From positions 1 to 36,922 of the forward strand of contig REAB01000110.1 in NCBI GenBank assembly GCA_004293645.1: 36,922 nucleotides of DNA, read 5' to 3'. Positions 23,595-33,200 of the stretch are shown in pieces; positions within the stretch are counted from its first letter, which is position 1, and every line of letters begins with the position of its first letter. Below the pieces are notes generated by a model. The model searched no databases. It saw only the letters and a program-made list of their open reading frames with translations, and had not been told where the DNA came from. This stretch comes from Cytophagia bacterium. GTDB taxonomy: Bacteria; Bacteroidota; Bacteroidia; Cytophagales; Spirosomataceae. A program made the position numbers and the translations under genes.

Positions 23595-26500
23595 TTAAAA
23601 CTTCACATTTACGCCAATATTGAAGGTACGCTGTTGCGGGTAGAAAATGCCGCTGTTGTTGTCGCCTTCGGGGTCAATGTTTTTGTTTTTATCAATGGTA
23701 AACAAGTTGAAGCCATTGAAATAGATGCGGGCACCCGCCATTTTTACCTTTTGCAACAGCGCATTTGGCAATGTGTAACCCAACTCCACGTTTTTCAAGC
23801 GGAAAAACCACACATCGCGCAACCAAAAACTATTGGGGTAGGCATTGCCACTCAAGCTGGTGTACATCTTGTCGGCTACGCGCGGCCAAGTACCTGTGGT
23901 GTTGGTGGGGCTCCACCGCTTGGCTACGTCGTTGGCAAAAAAGTTACCCGTTGAACCCGACTCCAATAAAACAAATTGTGTAGCCCTGGCTTGGCCTTGA
24001 AACAACACACTCACATCGAAGCTCTTCCAGCTTGCCGAGCCAGTGATACCGTACAGAATTTGTGGCGTACTGTTGGCAGGGAAACGGAACTGGTCTTTTT
24101 CGTCAATTTTACCATCGCCGTTGTAATCTATGAGTTTGATGTCGCCAGGCTGCGTACCTGCTACGTGCGGGTAGGCATCAATTTGTGCTTGGTTCTGAAA
24201 AATACCATCGGCTTGCCACAACAGCGGCGAGTTGATGGGCTTATTTGTTACGGTTTGCCAAGGCTGTAACCCTGGAGCTTCGTCTAAGAACTCCACGTTG
24301 TTTTTGGCAAAAGAGAAGTTGCCTCCAATTGAATACACAAAGTCGCCCGCGTTATTGTTGTAGGCAGCTTGCATTTCAAAGCCTCGGTTTGACACTTTTC
24401 CGATGTTTTCAAACGGTAAAACTAAGCCTGTGTAGCTTGGAACTGAAAGACTGCGTCTGGCCAAGATGTTACTGCGGTTTTGGATGAAATAGTTCAACTC
24501 AAAAGTAACTTTGCCTTTCCACATGCTACCGTCCAAGCCAATGTTGCTCGATTTCAATACCTCCCAAGTGGCGTTGGGGTTGGGCGTTGCCGAAGCAAAC
24601 ACGCCTTTCACCAAGCCTGGCGCAGCTCCCAGCGTGTAGCCCGCATCTTGGAAGCCGTACGTGGTCAAGAACTGAAATTGAATCGGATTCTTGTCTGGGT
24701 CTTCCAATCGGTCGTTGCCCATTAAGCCGTACGAAGCCCGCAACTTCAAGTTGTTGAAAACAGGTGCTATTTCTTTGAAGAAATTTTCTTCTGACAAACG
24801 CCAGCCCACTGAAACCGCTGGGAAAAAGCCAAAACGCTTGTCTTTTGCAAAATTGAACGAACCATCGTAGCGGAACTGAACCTCGGCCAGGTATTTTTGT
24901 CCGTAGCCGTAGCCCACGCGACCGAAGTAGTTTTGACGCGCCGACTCAAAACCGCTGCCGTTGGCTTGGGCATCTTTGGTGTCGCCCGCGAACAATTGAT
25001 CAACAGCAGGGCTCAAAAAGTTGATGCGTTGTGCGGCAAATTGACTACGAGTAAACGTGCTCTGCTCGTAGGCCACAAAGGTGTTGAGGCTGTGTAAACC
25101 AAAGGTTTTGTCGTAGGCCAAACGAATGTTGGCCGTCAACGTCTGGTCATCGCGCAGTGATTGAACTAAAGTAGGCTTACCTGGGCCACCATTGGTGGGG
25201 TCGTAGGTTTGAGTTTGGTTGTTATAATTGTAAATGGTCCACGGCTTGGCAAAGTTTTTAATGTTGCGAAACTCTTTATCGTAGGCAAAGAAACCATCTA
25301 CCGACAAACCTGGAGTGATCATAGCCAAATCTTCCTTCAAACGAACCGTTCCGTTCAGAATGGTGCGTTTGTCCTGGAAGTAACCTACGGCATCGGTCGA
25401 GATTACTACGGGGTTACGGCCTTGCTCAATGGCGGGGCCTGGCAGTCCGTTGGGGTAATAATCGGGCAAGTAAGGCGCGGCACGCATGGCAAAACGGTAA
25501 ATTGTGCCTGCACTTTCGTTGGGGAAGCTGCGATTTTCGAGACGAACGTTTAAATCAACCCCAATTTTAAGGCTTTTGGTTACTTGCGCGTCAATGTTTG
25601 AGCGCACAAACTGCTGCTTGTAGTTGGTGGCCGAGTTGCGGTAAAAACCGTCTTGAAACAACGAACCACCCGACACGTAATATTTGACGGCATCGGTGCC
25701 ACCGCTTACTGAGAGCGAGTGTTGGTTTTGTAGTGAGATGGGTTTCATCAACGACCTCAACCAGTTGGTGTTGGCAAAGTTGAGGGGGTCTGAGCCATCG
25801 CGCATTTTCTGAATTTGGGCATCGGTATAAGCATACTGCGGGTTGGTTGGGTTTTGGTAAAACCGCATCTCGTTCAACAGCGTAGCGTAAGTAGGTGCGT
25901 CGGCCATTTCGGGTACGCGCGTGGGCGTTTGAAAACCCTGATTGAAGCTATAACTAATGGTAGGCTTGCCCGATTTACCGCGTTTGGTGGTTACCAAGAT
26001 TACGCCGTTGGCCGCTTGCGCCCCGTAGATAGCTGCCGAAGCATCTTTCAAAATCGAAATACTTTCTACGTCATTGGGGTCAATGCGTTCAAAACCACCT
26101 TGGCGGTTGGCAATACCATCTACTACGATGAGCGGCGAGGCATCGCCCGTGGTGCTGCGCCCCCGAATGAGGAGCGTCGAGCCGTCGTTGCCAGGCTCAC
26201 CCGATCGGTTGTTGGCAATCAAACCTGGGGTACGGCCCGCCAACGAGTTGGTCAAGTTGGGTTGCGGGCTTTTTACGAGTTCTTTGCCGTCCACCTGCGC
26301 TACCGAGCCAGTGAGGGTAGTTTTCTTTTGCGTGCCGTAGCCTACAACCACCACTTCTTCGAGGGCAGATGCGTCGGTTTCTAACGACAGGTCTATTTTA
26401 CTGCGGCCATTTACGCCTACTTCTTGGCGCTTGTAACCAATAAAACTAAAAATCAGCGTGGCGTTGCCATCAGCACTGATTGAGTACATTCCTTTGGCAT

Positions 26501-26696
26501 CAGAGGCTGTTCCGCGCGTGCTTCCTTGTACGAGCACATTGACTCCGGGCAATACTTCGCCCTTTTCGTCGGTTATTTTTCCCGTAACGGTTCGTTCTTG
26601 GGCAAATGCCTCCGAAGAAGCTCCCAATGTAAAAATAGCCAGCACACAAAACGCCAAAAATGCGGTATGCCAACGTTGAAGTCGAGATAGATTCAT
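23595..26696 (-). CDS. susC: SusC/RagA-family TonB-linked outer-membrane transporter
   Basis: A 1033-residue protein starting at the ATG at 26696, chosen because the signal peptide (residues about 1-32) begins there; the open frame runs on to a TTG at 26732. Residues about 35-120 are a carboxypeptidase-regulatory-like domain (VTGKITDEKGEVLPGVNVLV). VVVGYGTQKKTTLTGSV at about 120-136 is the SusC signature, followed by the plug (SPLIVVDGI, VESISILKDASAAIYG, ANGVILVTTKRG). A 22-strand barrel occupies about 230-1033 and ends in FNIGVNVKF with a terminal Phe. With SusD it forms the pedal-bin importer, energised by TonB. There is no extra N-terminal STN domain, so no transenvelope FecR-type signalling is expected. 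Confidence 0.97.
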   Translation of the reverse strand: MNLSRLQRWHTAFLAFCVLAIFTLGASSEAFAQERTVTGKITDEKGEVLPGVNVLVQGSTRGTASDAKGMYSISADGNATLIFSFIGYKRQEVGVNGRSKIDLSLETDASALEEVVVVGYGTQKKTTLTGSVAQVDGKELVKSPQPNLTNSLAGRTPGLIANNRSGEPGNDGSTLLIRGRSTTGDASPLIVVDGIANRQGGFERIDPNDVESISILKDASAAIYGAQAANGVILVTTKRGKSGKPTISYSFNQGFQTPTRVPEMADAPTYATLLNEMRFYQNPTNPQYAYTDAQIQKMRDGSDPLNFANTNWLRSLMKPISLQNQHSLSVSGGTDAVKYYVSGGSLFQDGFYRNSATNYKQQFVRSNIDAQVTKSLKIGVDLNVRLENRSFPNESAGTIYRFAMRAAPYLPDYYPNGLPGPAIEQGRNPVVISTDAVGYFQDKRTILNGTVRLKEDLAMITPGLSVDGFFAYDKEFRNIKNFAKPWTIYNYNNQTQTYDPTNGGPGKPTLVQSLRDDQTLTANIRLAYDKTFGLHSLNTFVAYEQSTFTRSQFAAQRINFLSPAVDQLFAGDTKDAQANGSGFESARQNYFGRVGYGYGQKYLAEVQFRYDGSFNFAKDKRFGFFPAVSVGWRLSEENFFKEIAPVFNNLKLRASYGLMGNDRLEDPDKNPIQFQFLTTYGFQDAGYTLGAAPGLVKGVFASATPNPNATWEVLKSSNIGLDGSMWKGKVTFELNYFIQNRSNILARRSLSVPSYTGLVLPFENIGKVSNRGFEMQAAYNNNAGDFVYSIGGNFSFAKNNVEFLDEAPGLQPWQTVTNKPINSPLLWQADGIFQNQAQIDAYPHVAGTQPGDIKLIDYNGDGKIDEKDQFRFPANSTPQILYGITGSASWKSFDVSVLFQGQARATQFVLLESGSTGNFFANDVAKRWSPTNTTGTWPRVADKMYTSLSGNAYPNSFWLRDVWFFRLKNVELGYTLPNALLQKVKMAGARIYFNGFNLFTIDKNKNIDPEGDNNSGIFYPQQRTFNIGVNVKF

Positions 26697-26896
26697 AGTG
26701 GTTGAAAAATAGGTAAATAAGTGGTATTTCAAAAAAGTGAGTTGAAGGTGAGTTCAACTTTGGTGCAGGGGGTCTTTCCAAATTGGAAAACAAAGTAGCG
26801 CGAGTAAGAAGGCGAACAATATCGCAGAAGTTCAAAATAATGGTCTGGTTTTATATCATGCTTTTGTGGGTTAGGGGAAATGGAATACAACTGCGC

Positions 26897-26904
26897 CAAA
26901 AGTA
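26897..26904 (-). promoter_or_regulatory. candidate -7 box for the susC cluster
   Basis: On the minus strand TACTTTTG (26904-26897) matches the Bacteroidota -7 consensus exactly. A TTTG exists upstream, but at 12 nt instead of 19-21, so the -33 element is missing. It would leave a 5' UTR of nearly 200 nt before the ATG at 26696. Confidence 0.4.
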
Positions 26905-26939
26905 ATATTTTATCTTCAAATAATAATAAACAACTAAGC

Positions 26940-27108
26940 ATAAATGCTCAATTATTTGCAATTATAGCAGCTGTAATTGCCTGCGGCGGCGCGGGGCGGC
27001 CCGTAGGTCCGATGTTTATCAATTTATTATTGCCAAATTACCCTTTATTACAAATCAAAAATAATAGCGTCGCGGCGGCGAACCGCCTATTTCTGCCCAA
27101 GCACTTAT
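26940..27108 (-). repeat. dispersed TIR element, copy B (169 bp)
   Basis: Reverse-complement homologue of 11944-12091. On the minus strand it begins ATAAGTGCT (27108-27100) and ends AGCATTTAT (26948-26940), imperfect terminal inverted repeats with one G-U. The conserved 96-bp left part spans 27108-27013 and includes a GGCGG-TTCG-CCGCC hairpin. The middle (about 26965-27012) is G+C-rich and about 27 bp longer than in copy A. The copies realign at 26964-26949. It lies upstream of susC in the same relative orientation as copy A to its gene. No gene was seen in 26697-27244. Confidence 0.8.
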
Positions 27109-27177
27109 TTGTTTTGATAAAGGCATTTGATAAGATTTTACACCCATTCAAGGCTATATTTTGGATAAAGTAGGTAG

Positions 27178-27220
27178 CAACAAAACACCCCGCTGGCAAG
27201 GCCAGCGGGGTGTTTTGTTG
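27178..27220 (-). terminator. terminator of the giant DUF11 gene
   Basis: A 20-bp perfect stem (27178-27197 with 27201-27220) has a core CCCCGCTGGC-AAG-GCCAGCGGGG and flanking A/T-rich arms, so it works in both directions. It lies 24 nt beyond the stop codon. Confidence 0.93.
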
Positions 27221-27244
27221 TACTGTGCCTTATTTTAAATGGGT

Positions 27245-30200
27245 TTACTTTCTTTTCTTGGTAGCAGTAAACGGAATACAAATGTTAGGCGAGCAGCAAT
27301 CTACGGCTTCTACGATGACGGGGCAGCAACCGTTGGCAGGGCAAGTGCCGCTGGTACTGGTAAAGGTGTAAGTACCCGCTTTGCTGAGTTCGATGCTGTT
27401 GCCAGTGCCTATCTGTTGGCCCTGCGCGTCTTTCCAAACCACACCTGCATATTGGCTGGGTACGGTAGCTACTACTTTTTGGCCCAGATTGGTGCACAGT
27501 TTAATGGGGACTGTAAAGCACGCGCGGTCGAGGTCGTCTTCACCGTCTGCGCCGTTGCCAGGGGTGCTGTCTTTGTCTTTTTGGTCGGCACCCGTTATTT
27601 CGGCGGTGTTAAAAGTTACGCCCTCTCCCACTATTTTGGCTTTTACGGTCAGCGTTACGGTGTCGCCATTAGCAGGTACGCCTGCCGCAGCTATATTGCC
27701 AATCGTCCACTTGCCATCGGCTGGGTTATAAGTACCTCGGCTGGCACTGCTGCCCGCGCTCACGTATTGCAGGGTGGCGGGTAGCTGGTCGGTTACTACT
27801 ACACCCGTCGCGTTTTTGTTGCTTTCGTTCCATACTTTGATGGTGTACGTAATGACATCGCCCAGTTTAGCCGTTTTAACATCTACCATTTTTTTGAGTT
27901 TCAAATCAATGGTATCAATGCAGGTTTGCACCTTCAAAATAACCGCGATGCGTTCCGTTACGGTGTTGCAAGTAAGGTCTTTGGCGCGGGCTTCTACATA
28001 AAACGTATCGCTGACGGCTACCGCTGGTCGGTACTTGGTCGTGTCGGAAGCGATGGGGGTGCCGCCTGTCAAAGTGGTGTACCAAAAAGCGCGGCCATTT
28101 GCTACTGTTACGGCCAAAACAGGCGTAGGGTCGCCGTTGCAAATCACCGTTGTGGGCGCAATGGCGATTGGTTTTGTTGGCTCACAATTGGGGTTTTTCT
28201 TGGGCTTTACGTCAATGCGGTCAATGTCGGCATTGTCCAAATCGTTGTTGGAATTTGCTTTATTGTCTTCGTTGGTTACGTCGTCTTTGGCCGTGCCGTT
28301 GTTGCCCTGGTTGCCGTCTATTACGCCATCTTTGTCGGTTGGCGGTACGTTGTTGGGGTTGGTGTCGTCGTCGGCCTTGCTGATTTCAGCTTCGTTGGTC
28401 AGGCGCGTTCCTGTAAAGTTGGTATTAATTTTTAGCCTAATGGTCAGTACTGCGCTGCTTCCTGCCGCAATCGGCCCCGCCATTGTTTTGGTTGCGTTGG
28501 TGCCTACTGCTGCCCACGTGTTGTCCACCAAACTCAACCCTGTTGGTATGTAGTCGGTTACTTCTACGTTGAAGGCTGGTAGAGTGCCTTGATTCAAGAC
28601 CGTTAGACTAAACGTTACGGTGTCGCCCAAAGCATAGGGCGATGTGCCGATGTGTTTTTTGACAATGGCCAAATCGAAGGTGCCTGGCGCGGGTTTGGGC
28701 GTAATTTCAATTACCTCGCGGTCGGTATCGTCTTCATTGGGCGTTGTGCCGCTGTTGCCTGGGGTGCTGTCGCGGTCGGTGGGTGGGGTGTTGTTGGGGT
28801 TGGTGTCGTTGTCGGCTTTGGTAATTTCGGCCACGTTTTCGAGTTTTGTCCCCGTAAAATCGTCATTGATTTTCAACGTAATAATCGAAACTACGCTACC
28901 GCCCACGGGTATTGGCCCCGCGAAAGTTTGGGTAGCGTTGCTGCCGTTGGCCGTCCAGCCATTGCCCGCTACCAAACTCATACCCGTCGGGGTTTTGTCG
29001 GTTATCTCTACCGCAAAAGCAGGCACGTTTCCTTGGTTTAAAACCGATATTTCGTAGCTCACCAGACTGCCCACCGTAAATGGCCCGCTACTGATTTTCT
29101 TTTTGGTCAATGCCAAGTCAAAAATAGGCGTAGTGGGCGGCGTGCCTGGGTCCAACGGAATGGGTTCTTGGTCAATGTCATCTTGGCCTGGCACTTTGTC
29201 GCCTGGCGTTGAGTCCACGTCGGTTGGTGGGGTGTTGTTGGGGTCAGTGTCGTCGTCGGCCTTCGTAATTTCCACCACGTTGGTCAAGTTTGTACCCGTA
29301 AAGTTGGCATCAATTTTTAGGGTAATGGCTACTACCGCGCTGCTGTTGGGGGCAATTGGCCCGGCCAATGTCTGCACGGCATTGCCGCCCGATGTTGCCC
29401 AACCATTGCCCGCTACCAAACTCATACCCGCAGGAATGTAATCGGTTACTTCTACGTTGAAAGCTGGCACATTGCCCTGGTTGAAAACCACCACCTCAAA
29501 CGACACATTGTCGCCTGGCTTGAATGGCCCCGTTCCAATTAAATCTTTGCGAATGGCCAAGTCGAAAACAGGTTGGAAACAAGCTACTGGCGGCGCAACG
29601 GTAACACTCTTGTCGGCACAGCCCGTTTTTCTGATAAACAGTGTAACGGCCTTGTCGATAGCAATTCCAGTTATGGTGCCGTTGGCCAACGTTCCCGCAT
29701 CGGCAGCTACGGTTGTACCCGCACTGGCCACGTAGTTGATGGCGTAGGTTTTGCCGTCTTTTGAGCAAATAGGCCCGCTGATGCTCACCGCTGGGTTTTC
29801 GCAGGGGTTTTGACAATTAGCAGGACTGGTTACGTTGATTTTTACCACACACTCCCCGTTGGTTGCGGTTATTATTACGTTTGTTCCAATGGTTATTCCT
29901 GTAATGCTGTTGCCGCTTATTGTTCCTGCTGAGGTGGTAACTGTGCCACCGATGGCCGTAAAGGAAACCGAATACGTCGTGGCATTGCACAAAGGTTGGC
30001 CTACTGTCAGACTTGGATTCACGCATTTGGTTGGTGGGTTGCACGAAAGAGGACTCACTACCGTCAAGCTACTGGCGCAGGTGCTGTCTTCGCCCACGCT
30101 GAGGGTTACGTTGGTGCCAACCAAAATGCCCGTTACGGTATTTCCGTTTACTGTTCCCGCGCTGGCAGTTACGCCGCTCGTGCTGCTGTAAAACGTGAGG

Positions 30201-33200
30201 CTATACGTGTTGTTTCCTTCACAAACCACGTTTCCTGCGGTCAATGTGGGTTTTACGCACGGTTTTTTCACTTCAATCGATGCGGGGTCCGAGTCGTCTT
30301 CGTCGGTAGAAGCATTCGTATCGTTGGGTTGTCCAGTGCCGTTTCCGCTCGTTACATCGTCCGAGGTGCTGTCTTCTTTTCCACCTGCGTCGTTGCTGAT
30401 GTTGGTATCGGGCTTGCTGTCAATGTCGTTGGCCGTATTGCCTGCACCATCTTTGGCTTCGCTTATTTCGGCACGGTTTACCAACATACCACCTGGCGAA
30501 CTGGCGTTTACGGTCAAAACAATTTCTGTTATGGTACTTTTGCCCGCGTCGAGGCTGGCGATGGTGGCCGTGGGTACACCTCCAACTACCGTCCAGTTGG
30601 CATTGTCGGCAGGTACAAAAGTCATTCCCGCAGGTACGTAATCGCTTACTTTAATGGCGGTTGCGTTGAGTGTTCCTTGGTTGAACACCGTGATAGCAAA
30701 CTTCACTTTGTCGCCTGGTTTAACGGGGTTGGCTTGTCCAGCGGACAGTTTTTTGGTAAGTGCCAAGTCGAAGGCTTGGCCCACGTTTACCAAAGCTGGG
30801 TCGGCATCGTCTTCGTCTTTGGCATCATCGGTGTCGCCAGGTGTTCCTGTGCCGTTGCCGTTGAGGGCATCGTCTGAGTTGCTGCCTTCTTTGCCGCCCG
30901 CATCGTTGGCGGGGTTGGTATCGGGCCTGCTGTCTATGTCATTGGCGGTGTTTCCTGCACCATCTTTGGCCTCGCTAATTTCGGCACGGTTCACCAAATT
31001 CAATCCTTGGAAGTCAGGTTTTACGGTCAAAACAATGTCCACGGTGGTGGTTGCGCTCGTTGCTAAGTTTGGAATTGTGGCAGTGGGTACACCGCTCACC
31101 AAGCTCCAAGGCTGGTTGTCGGCTTCGCTGAAAGTCATGCCCGTTGGCACATAATCTGACACTTTGATGGCCGTGGCATTGAGCGTACCTTGATTGACTA
31201 CGGTGATGGTAAACTTCACTTTGTCGCCTACTTTTACGGTAGTTGCTTGGCCATCGGCGAGTTTTTTGGTCAAAGCCAAGTCAAAAGTTTGTTGCAGCGT
31301 AACGATTTCAATGTCTTGGTCGTCTTCATCGCCGCCATTTTTACCATCTTCGTTGATGACGTCATTTTTGGGGTTGGTTTCGCCTGGGGTGTTGCCATCG
31401 GTGCCATCGGGGGTGCTGTCCACGTCGGTTGCGGGGTTTCCTGCGCCGTCTTTGGCTTCGCTGATTTCAGCTACGTTTCTGATACTCGTTCCTTGAAAAC
31501 CAAGTTCAATTTTGAAGACAATGTTTACGCTGACGCTGTCGCCTGCGGCCAAAGCTACAATAGGTACTTTGAGGGTAGCTTTATTGCTGGCTTCTTCCCA
31601 AGCTGCATCTTGGAGGGTCAGCCCAGTTGGCACATTGTCAGTAATCTGAATGGCCGACGCATTGAGCGTACCTTGGTTGAATACCGTTATTTTGTAGGTC
31701 AGGAGGCCGCCTGGTTTGAGCGGTGAAGCCGTGGTTGATGGCACTATTTTTTTGCGTAATGCCAAATCAAATACTTGGTTTATCTTGATTTCGGCCAAAT
31801 CGTGGTCGTCTTCGTCGCCGCCTTTTTTGCCGTCCTCGTCGGTTTCGTCATCTTTAGGATTTACCTCCCCCGTTTGGTTGCCATCGGTGGCATCGGGTGT
31901 GCTGTCCACGTCGGTTGCGGTTTTGCCCGTTCCGTCTTGTGCCGCGCTTATTTCAGCTTTGTTGATGAGGCTCGTTCCTTGGAAAGTTTTGCTTACGGTC
32001 AATGTAATATCTGCCGTAGCCGTGCCGCCGTTGGGCGAAATAGGCCCTGCAACGGTGGTAGTGGGTTTGCCATTTACCAACGCCCAGCCCATGTTGTCGC
32101 CCGCGTCGAAGGTCAAACCTGCTGGTACGTAATCGGTGAGTTGTACATTTTTGGCAACCAAACTGCCTTGATTGATGACGGTCAGCGTAAATTTCACTTT
32201 TATACCTGGCAATACCCCCGCTGCTTGGCCATTGGCAAGGGTTTTCTTTAGGGCCAAGTCAAAAGTTTGTTTGAAAGTTACGGTTTCAAAATCGTGGTCG
32301 TCTTCGTCGCCGCCGCCTTTGCCGTTTTCGTCGGTTACGTTGTCTTTTGGATTGGTTTCGCCCGCTTGGTTGCCGTCGGTGTTGTCGGGCGTGCTGTCCA
32401 CGTCGGTTGGTGTGCCACCCGCCGCATCTTTGGCACTGCTAATCTCGGCCTTGTTGGTCAGCGTAGAATCTTGAAAAGCAGCGTCTATTTTTAGCTTGAT
32501 GGTGCGCGTGGTGGTTGCTCCTGCGGCCAGCGTCGCAATCGGTACTTTGAGGGTGGCTTTGCCCGCCGTTACGTCCCATTGGGTTTCGGTAGTAGCCAAT
32601 GCAAAACCCGTTGGCACATAGTCGGTTAGCTGTATGTCGGTGGCATCTAAAGTGCCTTGGTTGGCTACCGTTATCACAAATGCCACCTCGTCGCCTTGCT
32701 TCACGGTACGACTTTGACCAGCGGCCAATTCTTTTTTCAAGGCCAAGTCAAAGGTTTGCTGTATTGTTACGAGGGCAGGGTCTTCGTCGTCTTCGTCGGT
32801 GGCGGCATCGGTGCCACCTGGTGTGCCTGTACCGTTTCCGTTGAGGGCATCGTCAGCGGCCGAGCCTTCTTTGCCACCAGCATCGTTGGTGGGGTTGGTG
32901 TCGGGCTTGCTGTCCACGTCGGCGGGGCTATTGCCGTTGCCGTCTTTGGCAGCACTTATTTCGGCGCGGTTTATCAAGTTAGCTCCTTGAAAATTGTTGT
33001 TTACCATCAGCACAATCTCCACCGTTTCGGTGCCACCGTAGGGCGCAATTGGCCCCGAAATAGTCGTTGTCGGGTTACTTCCTGTGTTGGTCCAAGTAGC
33101 ATTATCGGCGGCCATGAAGGTCATTCCCGCTGGTACATAGTCGGTTACGGCTACGTCGGTAGCGGCCAATGTGCCTTGATTGGTAACAACAATGGTAAAC

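Noticed and set aside
26697..26732. An earlier (TTG) start for susC.
   Set aside because: The signal peptide begins at the ATG at 26696.
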